Positions 1 through 9,674 are shown, counted from the stretch's first letter. The stretch: DNA of 33,060 nt from Lachnospiraceae bacterium (GCA_017622505.1 JAGAQZ010000008.1:1-33060), one strand, 5' to 3'. Made by a program: numbers and translations. Notes: generated by a model from the letters alone, not told the origin.

Positions 1-35
1 AAAAGCTAAATTTATTTCTAGGAGGAATTAGAAAA

Positions 36-1037
36 ATGGCAGTAAAAGTAGCAATTAACGGTTTTGGTCGTATCGGTCGTCTTGCATTCAGACAGATGTT
101 CAATGCAGAAGGATACGAAGTAGTAGCAATCAACGATTTAACAAGCCCTAAGATGCTTGCACACTTGTTGAAGTATGACTCAGCTCAGGGTAAGTATGCT
201 CTCGCTGATAAGGTTTCTGCTACAGAAGATTCTATCATCGTTGATGGAAAAGAAATTAAGATTTATGCAAAGGCTAACGCAGCTGAACTTCCTTGGGGAG
301 AATTAGACGTAGACGTTGTTCTTGAATGTACAGGTTTCTACACATCTAAGGAAAAAGCTTCTGCACATATTACAGCTGGTGCTAAGAAAGTTGTTATCTC
401 TGCTCCTGCAGGAAACGACCTTCCTACAATCGTTTACAATGTAAACCATGAAACATTAACAAAAGAAGATACAGTTATCTCTGCAGCTTCTTGTACAACA
501 AACTGCTTAGCTCCTATGGCTAAGGCTCTTAACGATTTAGCAGGCATTAAGTCTGGTATCATGAGCACAATTCATGCTTACACAGGCGATCAGATGATCC
601 TTGACGGTCCTCAGAGAAAGGGTGACTTAAGAAGATCTCGTGCAGGTGCTATCAACATCGTTCCCAACTCTACAGGTGCAGCTAAGGCTATCGGTCTTGT
701 TATCCCTGAATTGAACGGTAAGTTAATCGGTTCTGCACAGCGTGTACCTACCCCTACAGGTTCTACAACAATCCTTGTAGCAACTGTAGAAAAGTCTGTA
801 ACTAAAGAAGAAATCAACGCTGCTATGAAGGCTGCTGCTACAGAATCTTACGGTTACAACGAAGACGAAATCGTATCTAGCGACGTTATCGGTATGACAT
901 ATGGTTCATTATTTGATGCAACACAGACTATGGTTGGCGAAGACAACTTAGTTCAGGTTGTTTCATGGTATGACAACGAAAACTCATACGTAAGCCAGAT
1001 GGTTAGAACAATTAAGTACTTTGCTGAATTAGCATAA
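36..1037 (+). CDS. gap: glyceraldehyde-3-phosphate dehydrogenase, type I
   Basis: Cytosolic glycolytic enzyme that converts glyceraldehyde-3-phosphate, NAD+ and phosphate to 1,3-bisphosphoglycerate. The 333 aa length is normal for the family. The N-terminus has the NAD-binding GFGRIGR motif at residues 9-15. Asp34 in the AINDL segment favours NAD+ over NADP+. The catalytic cysteine is Cys153 in SCTTNCLAP and the base is His180. The start is fixed by GGAGG at 21-25, eleven bases before the ATG. Codon use is strongly biased, as expected for an abundant enzyme. It is followed by its own terminator, and pgk is next in the same direction. Identification is secure. Confidence 0.98.
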   Translation: MAVKVAINGFGRIGRLAFRQMFNAEGYEVVAINDLTSPKMLAHLLKYDSAQGKYALADKVSATEDSIIVDGKEIKIYAKANAAELPWGELDVDVVLECTGFYTSKEKASAHITAGAKKVVISAPAGNDLPTIVYNVNHETLTKEDTVISAASCTTNCLAPMAKALNDLAGIKSGIMSTIHAYTGDQMILDGPQRKGDLRRSRAGAINIVPNSTGAAKAIGLVIPELNGKLIGSAQRVPTPTGSTTILVATVEKSVTKEEINAAMKAAATESYGYNEDEIVSSDVIGMTYGSLFDATQTMVGEDNLVQVVSWYDNENSYVSQMVRTIKYFAELA

Positions 1038-1068
1038 TTTAATTGAATTATCGAAACCTTAATGTAAA

Positions 1069-1098
1069 AGAGGTCCGGCCTTGTTGGGCCGGGCCTTT
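1069..1098 (+). terminator. intrinsic terminator after gap
   Basis: A GC-rich hairpin pairs AGGTCCGGCC (1071-1080) with GGCCGGGCCT (1087-1096) around a 6-base loop, with one G-T wobble. The T tract after it is short (TTTATATAT), so partial readthrough into pgk is likely. Confidence 0.75.
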
Positions 1099-1104
1099 AT
1101 ATAT

Positions 1105-1154
1105 GCGCAGCACGCGGAGATGTAAGTAATTGCTTCGTAATTCCGCACGCGCGC
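1105..1154. repeat. small imperfect palindrome between gap and pgk
   Basis: GCGCAGCACGCGGA (1105-1118) can pair imperfectly with TCCGCACGCGCGC (1142-1154). The GC-rich arms enclose an AT-rich loop containing two copies of GTAATT. It stands out from the AT-rich surroundings, but its function is unknown. It does not share the core words of the 220 bp palindromes further along. Confidence 0.35.
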
Positions 1155-1208
1155 CAAGGGTTTGCAAGCAAACTCTCATCATAAAATAATTAAAGGAGGC
1201 ATTTTATT

Positions 1209-2417
1209 ATGTCATTAAACAAGAAATCAGTAGATGATATTAATGTAAAAGGATTAAGAGTTCTTTGCAGATGTGACTTCAACGTACCTTTAAAAGAAGG
1301 TGTGATCACAGACACAAACAGATTGACAGCTGCTTTACCTACAATCAAGAAGTTAATCGCTGATGGCGGTAAGGTTATTCTTTGCTCACATCTTGGTAAG
1401 CCCAAGGGAGAGCCTAAGCCTGAATTATCTTTGGCACCCGTAGCTGTTAAGTTATCTGAACTTCTCGGACAGGAAGTTAAGTTTGCTGCAGATCCTGAAG
1501 TGGTGGGCCCTAACGCAAAGGCTGCTGTAGAAGCAATGAAGGACGGAGATGTTATTCTCCTTGAAAATACACGTTATCGTGCAGAAGAAACTAAGAACGG
1601 CGAAGCTTTCTCTAAGGAACTTGCTTCTCTTTGTGATGTATTCGTAAACGACGCTTTCGGTACCGCACACAGAGCACACTGCTCAAACGTTGGTGTTGCT
1701 GAATTGGTTGATACAGCTGCAGTTGGTTACTTAATGCAGAAGGAAATCGACTTCCTTGGAAACGCTGTAGAAAATCCTGTTAGACCTTTCGTAGCTATCC
1801 TTGGTGGTGCTAAGGTTGCTGATAAGTTAAACGTTATCTCTAACCTTCTTGAAAAGTGTGATACCCTTATCATCGGTGGTGGTATGGCTTACACATTCTT
1901 AAAGGCACAGGGTAAAGAAATCGGTAACTCACTTGTTGATGATGAAAAGATTGATTACTGTAACGAAATGATGGCTAAGGCTTCAAAGCTTGGTAAGACA
2001 TTATTACTTCCCATCGATACTACAGTAGCAGCAGGTTTCCCCAGCCCTATCGATGCAGAAATCGAAGTATCTTACGTAGATGCAAATGCTATCCCTTCTG
2101 ATATGGAAGGCCTTGATATCGGACCTAAGACTGCAGAATTATATGCAAACGCTGTTAAGTCTGCTAAGACTGTTGTTTGGAACGGACCTATGGGTGTATT
2201 CGAGAACCCTACACTTGCTGCAGGTACAATTGCAGTAGCTAAGGCTCTTGCTGAAACAGAAGCTACAACCATTATCGGTGGTGGTGACTCTGCAGCAGCT
2301 GTTAACCAGTTAGGTTTCGGCGACAAGATGTCTCACATCTCTACAGGTGGCGGTGCTTCCCTTGAATTCTTAGAGGGTAAGGAACTTCCCGGTGTTGCAG
2401 CAGCAAACGACAAATAA
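1209..2417 (+). CDS. pgk: phosphoglycerate kinase
   Basis: Transfers the acyl phosphate of 1,3-bisphosphoglycerate to ADP, giving 3-phosphoglycerate and ATP. The 402 aa length is normal. Family signatures are the N-terminal [13 protein letters not shown] substrate-binding stretch, SHLGKPKG, the [13 protein letters not shown] stretch, the [10 protein letters not shown] segment, and the C-terminal nucleotide-binding GGGDSAAAV. The ATG follows AAAGGAGG at 1192-1199. Codon bias matches gap and tpiA. A small membrane protein gene begins 31 bases after the stop with no terminator between, so the two are probably co-transcribed with tpiA. Confidence 0.98.
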   Translation: MSLNKKSVDDINVKGLRVLCRCDFNVPLKEGVITDTNRLTAALPTIKKLIADGGKVILCSHLGKPKGEPKPELSLAPVAVKLSELLGQEVKFAADPEVVGPNAKAAVEAMKDGDVILLENTRYRAEETKNGEAFSKELASLCDVFVNDAFGTAHRAHCSNVGVAELVDTAAVGYLMQKEIDFLGNAVENPVRPFVAILGGAKVADKLNVISNLLEKCDTLIIGGGMAYTFLKAQGKEIGNSLVDDEKIDYCNEMMAKASKLGKTLLLPIDTTVAAGFPSPIDAEIEVSYVDANAIPSDMEGLDIGPKTAELYANAVKSAKTVVWNGPMGVFENPTLAAGTIAVAKALAETEATTIIGGGDSAAAVNQLGFGDKMSHISTGGGASLEFLEGKELPGVAAANDK

Positions 2418-2448
2418 GTAAAGGTCTTTTATAAGAAGGAGCAGTAAA

Positions 2449-2937
2449 ATGGCTAAAAAAGTAATTGGTATTATATTAATCGTTCTTTCTGTTTTAACTA
2501 TTTTTATGGGCGGAATCTTTTTGGTAGTGTGCGGTATTCTTGGTGGTACATTCGGAATCATCGGAAATGCCGGTGGACTTAGTGTGGAAGACGGAGCAAC
2601 TGTAGAGAGCACATATGGCGAAGTTTATGATGTATCTGACAGCATGACAACAATCTGCTATGAAGTAGACGGTGTCAGCTATATGGGCAGTCTTAATATG
2701 ACAACTTCTGAGATTACGGAAGGTGACATTGTAACAGTAGAGTATGATTCTTCTAACCCCGCAAGTTTTGCAGTACCGGAGATGAACGAAGCATTTGGAA
2801 CGATTGGCGGAATTGTTGGCGGCGTAGGCATTGGTATTGGCCTTGTGTGCCTGATTCCCGGCATCGCGATGTTGGTAATTGGCATTATATTGGTTAAAAA
2901 ATCCAAAAAACAGACCATAGCATCGGCAATGGTATAA
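2449..2937 (+). CDS. DUF3592-like two-helix membrane protein
   Basis: A 162 aa protein of unknown function. Residues about 5-33 form a membrane helix. An extracytoplasmic-looking beta-rich segment follows (about 45-105), with the pattern YEVDGVSY, a later GDIVTVEYD, then SSNPASF. This spacing of a V.Y.V.G..Y strand and a G..V.V.YD..NP turn is the signature of DUF3592 proteins. A second helix, rich in Gly and Ile, spans about 116-148, followed by a basic KKSKKQ tail. AAGGAG lies about 9 bases before the ATG. Its codon use is less biased than that of the glycolytic genes on either side. The family call rests on pattern recognition only. Confidence 0.75.
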   Translation: MAKKVIGIILIVLSVLTIFMGGIFLVVCGILGGTFGIIGNAGGLSVEDGATVESTYGEVYDVSDSMTTICYEVDGVSYMGSLNMTTSEITEGDIVTVEYDSSNPASFAVPEMNEAFGTIGGIVGGVGIGIGLVCLIPGIAMLVIGIILVKKSKKQTIASAMV

Positions 2938-3006
2938 TCCGTAAAATGATTGCTTTTAGCAACTGCAAATTAACTTAAGTATAAATTTTTTAAGGAGAAT
3001 TTAAAA

Positions 3007-3753
3007 ATGGCAAGAAGAAAAATCGTAGCCGGCAACTGGAAAATGAACATGACTCCCAGCCAGGCTGTAAAATTAGTTGAAGAATTAAAGCCCCTCGTAG
3101 CAAGCGATTCAGTAGACGTTGTTTACTGTGTTCCCGCTATCGATATCGTACCTGTTGTAGAAGCTTGCAAAGGTACAAACGTAGCAGTAGGTGCTGAAAA
3201 TATGTACTTTGAAGAAAAAGGTGCTTACACAGGTGAAATTTCAGCAGAAATGCTTGTAGATGCAGGTGTTAAGTACGTTATCATCGGTCACTCAGAAAGA
3301 CGTGACTACTTCAAAGAAGATGACGCTTTATTAAACAAGAAGGTTAAGAAGGCTATCGAAGCAGGTCTTATTCCTATCCTTTGCTGTGGTGAATCTTTAG
3401 AGCAGAGAGAAATGGGCGTTACTATGGACTGGATCAGATTACAGATTAAGTCTGACTTAGTTGGTGTTACAGCTGATCAGGTTAAGGAAATGGTTATCGC
3501 TTACGAACCTATCTGGGCTATCGGTACAGGTAAGACAGCTACTACAGAGCAGGCAGAAGAAGTTTGCAAGGGCATTCGTGAATGCATCAAAGAAATGTAT
3601 GACGAAGCTACAGCAGAAGCAGTTCGTATCCAGTACGGCGGTTCTGTAAATGCAGGCAATGCAGCTGAATTATTCGGCCAGGCTGACATCGACGGCGGTC
3701 TTGTTGGTGGTGCTTCCCTTAAGGCTGATTTCGGTAAAATTGTAAACTACTAA
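3007..3753 (+). CDS. tpiA: triosephosphate isomerase
   Basis: Interconverts dihydroxyacetone phosphate and glyceraldehyde-3-phosphate in the cytosol. It is 248 aa, a TIM barrel of normal length. Catalytic residues are visible: Lys12 in AGNWKMN, His95 in IIGHSERR, and Glu167 in [12 protein letters not shown]. The phosphate-binding QYGGSVN and the C-terminal GLVGGASLK are present. AAGGAG at about 2992-2997 sets the start. It is the last glycolytic gene before a strong terminator. The next glycolytic gene, gpmI, is almost 13 kb away. Confidence 0.98.
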   Translation: MARRKIVAGNWKMNMTPSQAVKLVEELKPLVASDSVDVVYCVPAIDIVPVVEACKGTNVAVGAENMYFEEKGAYTGEISAEMLVDAGVKYVIIGHSERRDYFKEDDALLNKKVKKAIEAGLIPILCCGESLEQREMGVTMDWIRLQIKSDLVGVTADQVKEMVIAYEPIWAIGTGKTATTEQAEEVCKGIRECIKEMYDEATAEAVRIQYGGSVNAGNAAELFGQADIDGGLVGGASLKADFGKIVNY

Positions 3754-3778
3754 AATTTATAATTCCTTTTAGATTCAG

Positions 3779-3815
3779 AAGGACGTATGCTTTTTGGGCA
3801 TACGTCCTTTTATTT
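3779..3815 (+). terminator. strong intrinsic terminator after tpiA
   Basis: A perfect 10 bp stem, GGACGTATGC (3781-3790) with GCATACGTCC (3798-3807), has a 7-base loop and runs into TTTTATTTT. It separates the glycolytic operon from the zinc-ribbon array. Confidence 0.9.
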
Positions 3816-3852
3816 TGCTAAAAATGTGAAAATAATGTGTCTTATTCTGCTG

Positions 3853-3882
3853 TTGTAATTATATACTTTTTTACTTTAGTAT
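3853..3882 (+). promoter_or_regulatory. possible promoter of the zinc-ribbon array
   Basis: TTGTAA (3853-3858) and TAGTAT (3877-3882) are 18 bases apart, in an AT-rich stretch that follows the tpiA terminator. Some promoter is expected here because the previous transcript ends at 3815. The match to consensus is modest and the leader would be about 100 bases long, so the exact site is uncertain. Confidence 0.3.
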
Positions 3883-3987
3883 GATAAAATTACATAAATA
3901 ATGTCGAATACACTGCAGAAGTACATTGTGAAATTCTTATGAGGCATATTTTCTATAAAAAACTATTGAAACGGAGGAAATATAAGT

Positions 3988-5157
3988 ATGATTTGCAGAT
4001 GTCCTGAGTGTAATGGTGCTCTGGAATATAATCCTTCCATGCAAAATTTGACGTGTAGATTTTGCGGTAATTTTTTTCGCCCGGATAAAGTGAACAAAGA
4101 TTCACAAAACGATGGTAGTTCCGATGAAGCGGATGTCAAGAAGGAGGTTATGGAATGTAAAATCTATACCTGTACTTCCTGTGCCGGAGAACTTGTGGTG
4201 AATGATATTGAATTGTCTACATTTTGTCCTTATTGCGGACAACCGACGATTGTTTTCGACAGAGTTTCCAAGGAAGAGAAACCGAAATATATTATTCCGT
4301 TTTCCATATTGAAGGAAGAGGCGATAGAAAATATACGTCTTAAATTGAAATATAGTCATATGTGCCCGAAGCAGGTGAAACAGGTCAATGAAGAACAGGT
4401 CAAAGGCATATATGTTCCATATTATCTGATGAATTTATATTATTATGATAAGCAAAAAATAGGAGTAGAAAATAAACACGGTTTTTCACGATATTTTGCC
4501 AGAGAAGCTGAGTGTGAGTTTGTAAATGTGCCGTGTGATGCTTCGTTTGCATTGCCTGATGAATTATCCCAAGGTATTGATCCCTTTGATTTAGAACAAC
4601 TAAAACCGTTTGATGAATCCTATTTGTCCGGTTTTTATGCTGATATGTTTAATGGTAGCGAAGCACAAATAGAATATGCTGTCTGGAAGCGTTGTGAAGG
4701 ATGGTTTAATGAGAATATGAAAAAAAGTTGTTCTTCGGGGGAAAATGATAAAGTTTTTATTGAGGAAAGTCAACCCAAAGTGAAAATTCTTTCTCATGAA
4801 TATGCTTTGATGCCGATTTATTTTTATACTTTTCCATATAAAAATTCTTTTTATACCATTATAGTGAATGGCCAGACCGGAAAAGAAGCCGGAACATTAC
4901 CGTTTAATATGCAAAAACTTATATTTTGTTATATTGCTGTGTTTCTTGGTTCCTGCGGACTTATATCACCTTTTGCGTATTATATAGTTGTCTCTTCTCC
5001 GGAAGACAGTATAATGTTTTTGCTTTGTATCTGGGTTTTGGCTATTATAATCCTAAATTTGGGTGTTTATTTCTTAAAAAAGGCAATTGAAAAAATAAAG
5101 TATTCGCGAAATCATAAGCTGGCTAAACTTGTTAGAGAAAGGCAGGAGAGAAGTTAA
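3988..5157 (+). CDS. zinc-ribbon membrane protein, array copy 1
   Basis: First of seven paralogs (389 aa), function unknown. Zinc ribbon 1 has Cys5, Cys8, Cys23 and Cys26 (CxxC-14-CxxC). A short acidic linker leads to zinc ribbon 2, with Cys62, Cys65, Cys80 and Cys83. The middle domain carries family motifs KGIYVPY, REAECEF, YLSGFYAD and NGQTGK. Two membrane helices follow at about 310-333 and 340-361, then a basic tail ending near RERQ. No signal peptide is seen, so both ribbons are probably cytosolic. NCBI-style names for this type are TFIIB-type zinc ribbon-containing protein. This is one of the most divergent copies: it has SQGIDPFDL where the others have SQRLEPFDL, and PYKNSFYT in place of RYKNEPYT. 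GGAGGAA precedes the ATG. Its stop overlaps the next ATG (TAATG). Confidence 0.88.
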   Translation: MICRCPECNGALEYNPSMQNLTCRFCGNFFRPDKVNKDSQNDGSSDEADVKKEVMECKIYTCTSCAGELVVNDIELSTFCPYCGQPTIVFDRVSKEEKPKYIIPFSILKEEAIENIRLKLKYSHMCPKQVKQVNEEQVKGIYVPYYLMNLYYYDKQKIGVENKHGFSRYFAREAECEFVNVPCDASFALPDELSQGIDPFDLEQLKPFDESYLSGFYADMFNGSEAQIEYAVWKRCEGWFNENMKKSCSSGENDKVFIEESQPKVKILSHEYALMPIYFYTFPYKNSFYTIIVNGQTGKEAGTLPFNMQKLIFCYIAVFLGSCGLISPFAYYIVVSSPEDSIMFLLCIWVLAIIILNLGVYFLKKAIEKIKYSRNHKLAKLVRERQERS

Positions 5158-5318
5158 TGAATATACATATATTTACTATATTAGGTGCTATTCTTTTGTC
5201 AATCGGATTGTCGATGTTAATTGTTTCCTTATGTATTGTGGAAACAGATCGAGTTGACCAGAAGATAAGAACCTATGATTTTGAAAAAACAAAAATGAGG
5301 TTTATTTCTAAAAAATAG
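5157..5318 (+). CDS. small membrane protein, partner of array copy 1
   Basis: A 53 aa protein whose ATG overlaps the stop of the preceding gene by one base (TAATG), so translation is probably coupled. Residues about 5-28 form one membrane helix, followed by a charged tail containing ETDRVDQK and ending in FISKK. It sits in the same position as the small genes of the other units but lacks their GDSKG motif. It is supported by position, coupling and topology rather than by sequence similarity. Confidence 0.7.
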   Translation: MNIHIFTILGAILLSIGLSMLIVSLCIVETDRVDQKIRTYDFEKTKMRFISKK

Positions 5319-5343
5319 TTTTGTTAATGATGGGGGAAAAACG

Positions 5344-6723
5344 ATGATTTGTAAATGTCCACAGTGTGATGGTGCGTTGGAATACAGTCCGGTTTCGGAT
5401 ATGATGGAATGTCCGTTCTGCGGTTCGTCCTATGATATGATGCAGATTATGGCAGTGCAAAATCAATATGATCATAGGAACGGAAACGTATATACACCGT
5501 ACGGAGCAGAGAATAGCAATACAAATACTTCTGCCGGAAATAATTCATATCAGGCAGTGAATAACAATATTTACGGCGGTGGTTGGGAGTCGAATCCTTA
5601 TGCGCAGCGAATGGAAGACCCTAATGAAGGCTTACATACTTTAGACCAACCGGATGAAATTGCCAAAGAAGTAGAGGAAAAAATCCATGATGTAGCGGTG
5701 GAAACATCTGAAACCATGGAAGGTAATATTTATACCTGTACTTCCTGCGGTGCGGAGCTTTTTATCAATGGCGTGGAAACGGCCACATACTGCGCATATT
5801 GCGGCCAACCTACGGTTGTGTTCAGTCGTGTATCCGAAGAATTAAGACCGGAGCGTATCATTCCGTTCAGTATCCAGAAGGAGCAGGCTGTGGCGGTAAT
5901 CCGCGATAAATTAAGCCATGGATTCTTTGTACCCAAAGCAATTCGAAATTTCGAAGTAGAGCGGGTGAGAGGTATTTATATTCCTTATTTCCTGTTTGAT
6001 GCACATTACTATGACTACCAGAAATTGCGTGGTGTCGTAAAATACGAGGGAAGCAGCAGAAACGAGTCTTTTATCCGTGAAGCAGAGTGTGACTTTAGAA
6101 ACCTTACCTGTGATGCATCTAAAATGTTGAATGATGAGACATCACAACGTCTGGAACCTTATGATTTGAACGGCTTACGTCCTTTTGAAATCGGTTATTT
6201 ATCAGGATTTTATGCAGACAGATATGATATGAATGAGCGTACCCTTAAAAACGTGGTAAGAGTACGATGTAAAGAACTTTTCGATAACGAAATGAAGATG
6301 GATACAATGGCCGAAAATGTCAGAATTCTCAGCAGTCAGCCGAAATTTGAATTAAAAAAGGCACAATATGTTTTATTGCCGGCGTGGTTTATGACTTTCC
6401 GCTATAAAAATGAGCCTTACACCATTCTTGTAAACGGCCAGACTGCCAAAGTGGTTGGTGCAGTACCTTTTGCAAAGGATAAGCTTGCGGCTGTTTTTGT
6501 GGCAATTGCAGTTGTTGCGACCTTATTGTTTAGTTTTCTTGGTATGATTCTGTTTAATCAATATGTGGATATGGACGGCAGATTGTTGGTAATGGCTGTG
6601 ATGGGAATTATTACTGTTTACAGTACGGGTATCGCGTCATTTGCATCCGTAATGAAGAACATAAAACTTACCAAGGCAAAGAAAACAGCAAGCTTTGTAA
6701 AAGAAAGACAGGACGAAACGTAA
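5344..6723 (+). CDS. zinc-ribbon membrane protein, array copy 2
   Basis: Longest paralog (459 aa). Ribbon 1 uses Cys5/8/23/26 and ribbon 2 uses Cys132/135/150/153. The extra length is all in the linker between ribbons (about 30-125). It is rich in Asn, Tyr and Gly and contains the words GGWESNPYAQ, nearly repeated in copy 3. The middle domain shows RGIYIPYFLFD, REAECDF, CDASKMLNDETSQRLEPYDL, YLSGFYADRYD and NGQTAKVVGAVPF. Membrane helices lie at about 381-403 and 414-433, followed by a tail with KERQDET. The ATG is preceded by GGGGGAAA-like purines. Function unknown; close to copy 3. Confidence 0.9.
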   Translation: MICKCPQCDGALEYSPVSDMMECPFCGSSYDMMQIMAVQNQYDHRNGNVYTPYGAENSNTNTSAGNNSYQAVNNNIYGGGWESNPYAQRMEDPNEGLHTLDQPDEIAKEVEEKIHDVAVETSETMEGNIYTCTSCGAELFINGVETATYCAYCGQPTVVFSRVSEELRPERIIPFSIQKEQAVAVIRDKLSHGFFVPKAIRNFEVERVRGIYIPYFLFDAHYYDYQKLRGVVKYEGSSRNESFIREAECDFRNLTCDASKMLNDETSQRLEPYDLNGLRPFEIGYLSGFYADRYDMNERTLKNVVRVRCKELFDNEMKMDTMAENVRILSSQPKFELKKAQYVLLPAWFMTFRYKNEPYTILVNGQTAKVVGAVPFAKDKLAAVFVAIAVVATLLFSFLGMILFNQYVDMDGRLLVMAVMGIITVYSTGIASFASVMKNIKLTKAKKTASFVKERQDET

Positions 6724-6736
6724 AAGGAGAGGTAAA

Positions 6737-6913
6737 ATGGATCAATTATTTCTAATCATAGCAATTGCCTACGGCGTTATTATGGGAATCGGAACCGCTT
6801 TGGCAATTACAGGAATTATTTTGAAAAAATCAAATAAACATGGTGACAGCAAGGGTGATTTGTTCGATTTTAACGGAACCCAAGTTCATTATATTAGGAG
6901 GGAACAGTTATGA
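6737..6913 (+). CDS. small GDSKG membrane protein, partner of array copy 2
   Basis: A 58 aa protein: one membrane helix (about 4-29), then LKKSNKHGDSKGDLFDF, the hallmark GDSKG motif of the small partners, and a basic C-terminus. It is preceded by AAGGAGAGG. Its TGA overlaps the ATG of copy 3 (ATGA). The ribosome binding site of copy 3 (AGGAGG) lies inside its last codons, so the two genes are tightly linked in translation. No recognised domain. Confidence 0.82.
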   Translation: MDQLFLIIAIAYGVIMGIGTALAITGIILKKSNKHGDSKGDLFDFNGTQVHYIRREQL

Positions 6914-8187
6914 TTTGTAAATGTCCGAAATGTGACGGTGCGTTGGAATATAATCCGGCGTACGATAAGATGGAATGTCCATATTGTGGAAGCGCTTTTA
7001 CTACCCATGAAGCCATGGCGCATCAGCGCTTACAGGATAATGCGGTAAAAATGACCGCACCTTCTGCAAATAATAATGCACCGGTTGGCGGCTGGGAGAA
7101 CAATCCCTATGCACAACAGACCGAACCTGAGCAAGCCTCAACACAGGCAATAGATACAAATGGCCGGATTACGATGGAATGTAATATTTACACTTGTACA
7201 GCTTGCGGTGCGGAACTTGCAGTAAACGGTGTGGAAGCATCGACATTTTGCGCCTATTGTGGTCAGCCTACCATTGTGTTTAGCCGTGTTTCGCACGAAT
7301 TAATGCCCAAATGGGTGTTGCCTTTTAGAATTCAGAAGGATCAGGCAGTAAACGGTATTCGCGAGAAATTAAACAAGGGTATTTTTGTCCCCAGGGAAAT
7401 TAAGAATTTCGAAGTGGAAAAGGTGAGAGGAATTTATGTTCCTTACTTTTTGTTTGACGTTTATTATTATGACTGGCAGCGTTTGCGCGGTACGGTTGGA
7501 TCCGGTAAGCATAAAAAAACCAAGTACTTCATTCGTGAGGCAGAATGTGAATTTAAGAAGCTTACCTGTGATGCGTCTAAGCAGTTAAATGATGAATCTT
7601 CACAGCGTTTGGAACCTTTTGATTTAAGAGTGATTAAGCCTTTTGAACCCGGATATTTATCAGGATTTTATTCGGACCGGTATGACTTGGATGATAAGCA
7701 GTTAACAGGTGTTGCAATCGGAAGAAGTAAGGAATTGTTTGACAGAGAAATTGTTAAAAGTGTCAGTGCAAGTAATGTACATATTGTAGAAAATAATCCT
7801 AAATATCAGGTTCGAAATGCGGAATATGCTTTACTTCCTGCTTGGTTCCTTACTTTCCGTTATAAGAACGAACCCTATACTATGCTTGTAAACGGTCAGA
7901 CCGGTAAGGTTGTGGGTGCGGTGCCTTTTGATAAAACTAAGTTAATTTCTATGTTTGTAACATTGGCCGTTGTTTCAAGTATCATTTTTACAATCCTTAT
8001 GAGTTTTCTCTTAAGTGGAAATATGGATGGAGATTCCGTGGGGGATTTGATTACGATTATTGGTGCGGTTGGATTTTTCTTTTATGCAACCGGTATAGGT
8101 GCTTTTAACTCTGTAAGGAAGAATATTGAATTGACGAAGGCATCAAGAACGGCAAAGTTTGTTCGAGAAAGGCAGGATGATAACTAA
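6910..8187 (+). CDS. zinc-ribbon membrane protein, array copy 3
   Basis: 425 aa paralog. Ribbon 1 is Cys5/8/23/26 and ribbon 2 is Cys96/99/114/117. The linker contains GGWENNPYAQQ, matching copy 2, which points to a direct duplication between the two. The middle domain has RGIYVPYFLFDVYYYD, a basic GKHKKTK insert, REAECEF, CDASKQLNDESSQRLEPFDL, YLSGFYSDRYD and NGQTGKVVGAVPFDK. Membrane helices lie at about 345-368 and 379-400. The start overlaps the previous stop (ATGA) and the stop overlaps the partner start (TAATG). Confidence 0.9.
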   Translation: MICKCPKCDGALEYNPAYDKMECPYCGSAFTTHEAMAHQRLQDNAVKMTAPSANNNAPVGGWENNPYAQQTEPEQASTQAIDTNGRITMECNIYTCTACGAELAVNGVEASTFCAYCGQPTIVFSRVSHELMPKWVLPFRIQKDQAVNGIREKLNKGIFVPREIKNFEVEKVRGIYVPYFLFDVYYYDWQRLRGTVGSGKHKKTKYFIREAECEFKKLTCDASKQLNDESSQRLEPFDLRVIKPFEPGYLSGFYSDRYDLDDKQLTGVAIGRSKELFDREIVKSVSASNVHIVENNPKYQVRNAEYALLPAWFLTFRYKNEPYTMLVNGQTGKVVGAVPFDKTKLISMFVTLAVVSSIIFTILMSFLLSGNMDGDSVGDLITIIGAVGFFFYATGIGAFNSVRKNIELTKASRTAKFVRERQDDN

Positions 8188-8351
8188 TGAATATTATAGC
8201 TTTGATTATAGGTGTAGCGCTTGGATGCGGTTTTGCGCTGATGGTAGTAGGTTTGGTTTTGAAGGCCTCTAATAAAATGGGTGACAGTAAGGGTGATTTT
8301 ACCAACTTTGCAGGAACACCATTGCGTTTCTTAAGTAAGCGTAATTTATAA
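8187..8351 (+). CDS. small GDSKG membrane protein, partner of array copy 3
   Basis: A 54 aa protein with its start overlapping the preceding stop (TAATG). One Gly- and Val-rich helix at about 4-26 is followed by SNKMGDSKGDFTNF and a basic end (LSKRNL). SNKMGDSKG is shared exactly with the partner of copy 4. A gap of 76 bases follows before copy 4, the widest spacing inside the array, with no terminator visible. Confidence 0.83.
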   Translation: MNIIALIIGVALGCGFALMVVGLVLKASNKMGDSKGDFTNFAGTPLRFLSKRNL

Positions 8352-8427
8352 AATAATTAATTTGTTATTTGTAGTAATGTGACAGAACATACTTAGAATA
8401 CATACTACTATGTGAAAGGAAACAGTT

Positions 8428-9672
8428 ATGATTTATAGATGTCCCAATTGCAATGGTGCATTGGAATATAATCCGATTACGGATGAGATGGAATGTGCAC
8501 ATTGCGGTGATGGTTATACAATGCAGGAGATGGAAGCGGGAAATCAAAAACAGTTTGATTACGCGTCTCAGAATGCCTCTGTGGCATATTGGAATGAATA
8601 TGGTATGTCTGCTGCCAAAGTCGAGTCAGAGGACCATATTGAAGAGAATAATATTTACGCCGAGCCGGAAATTATGGAGTGTAAAATATACACCTGTACT
8701 TCCTGCGGAGCTGAACTTTCGGTAAATGACACGGAAGTATCTACATATTGTGCATATTGCGGTCAGCCGACTATTGTATACAGCCGGGTTTCGCAGGAAC
8801 AAATGCCCAAGTATATATTGCCGTTTCGAATTACCCGTGAGCAGGCGTTGGATATTGTACGGGAACGTTTCGGAAAAGGTTTTTTGGTGCCGAAGGAAAT
8901 TAAGAATTTCGATGTTGAAAATGTAAAAGGTATATATGTACCCTATTTTCTTTTTGATGCGTACTACTATGATAATCAGCGGATTACTTTCAGTGAAGGC
9001 GTTGGAGATAAAAAGAAGACAAGATTTGTTGATTTTGAAGCGGAATGTGAATTTAAAAAAATCAGTTGTGATGCCTCCAAACGACTGAATGATAAATCAA
9101 CACAGCGTCTGGAACCTTTTAATCTGGATGAATTAAGAGAATTTGAGCCGGCGTATTTATCCGGCTTTTATGCAGACAGATATGATTTGTCAGCAAGACA
9201 GTTAACAAATGCTGTGGTTCGCAGATGTAAGGATTTATTTGATGCAGAAATGAAAAGACAGGTTAGAAATGAAAATGCAGCTGTTTTGAAGAGTAAGCCC
9301 AAACACACCATTCGTAATTCGGAATATGCATTGTTGCCGGTATGGTTTCTTACTTTCCGTTATAAAAATGAACCTTATACCATGCTTGTAAACGGACAAA
9401 CCGGTAAGGCTGTTGGTGCGGTTCCTTGCAACAAAGCGAAGGCGGGTATTTTATTTGCAATAATAGCAGTTGTAACAAGTGCGATTTTGGGCGTGGGTGG
9501 CTGTTTACTTTATAATGCCGGCGTTAATATGGTTGTATTTGTGGCTTTATTGGTATTAGGCCTTGTTTTATTATTAATCGGCATTAGCCAGATTAGCGTA
9601 TATAAGAAGAATATGAAACTTACGAAATTAAACCAGACTGCTAGATTTGCAGGTGAAAGACAGGAGGTATAG
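8428..9672 (+). CDS. zinc-ribbon membrane protein, array copy 4
   Basis: 414 aa paralog. Ribbon 1 (Cys5/8/23/26) is nearly identical to copy 5 over its first 27 residues, also at DNA level. Ribbon 2 is Cys90/93/108/111. The acidic linker (about 30-85) resembles no other copy. The middle domain has KGIYVPYFLFDAYYYD, FEAECEF (Phe replaces the usual Arg), CDASKRLNDKSTQRLEPFNL, YLSGFYADRYD and NGQTGKAVGAVP. Helices lie at about 338-360 and 367-390. AAAGGAAA precedes the ATG. The final codons contain AGGAGG, which serves the partner gene three bases after the stop. Confidence 0.9.
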   Translation: MIYRCPNCNGALEYNPITDEMECAHCGDGYTMQEMEAGNQKQFDYASQNASVAYWNEYGMSAAKVESEDHIEENNIYAEPEIMECKIYTCTSCGAELSVNDTEVSTYCAYCGQPTIVYSRVSQEQMPKYILPFRITREQALDIVRERFGKGFLVPKEIKNFDVENVKGIYVPYFLFDAYYYDNQRITFSEGVGDKKKTRFVDFEAECEFKKISCDASKRLNDKSTQRLEPFNLDELREFEPAYLSGFYADRYDLSARQLTNAVVRRCKDLFDAEMKRQVRNENAAVLKSKPKHTIRNSEYALLPVWFLTFRYKNEPYTMLVNGQTGKAVGAVPCNKAKAGILFAIIAVVTSAILGVGGCLLYNAGVNMVVFVALLVLGLVLLLIGISQISVYKKNMKLTKLNQTARFAGERQEV

Positions 9673-9674
9673 CC

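Noticed and set aside
3988..5157. Calling the array proteins primosomal protein N' (PriA) because of the zinc ribbons
   Set aside because: There is no helicase motif at all; zinc ribbons alone explain such matches, and the C-terminal membrane helices do not fit.
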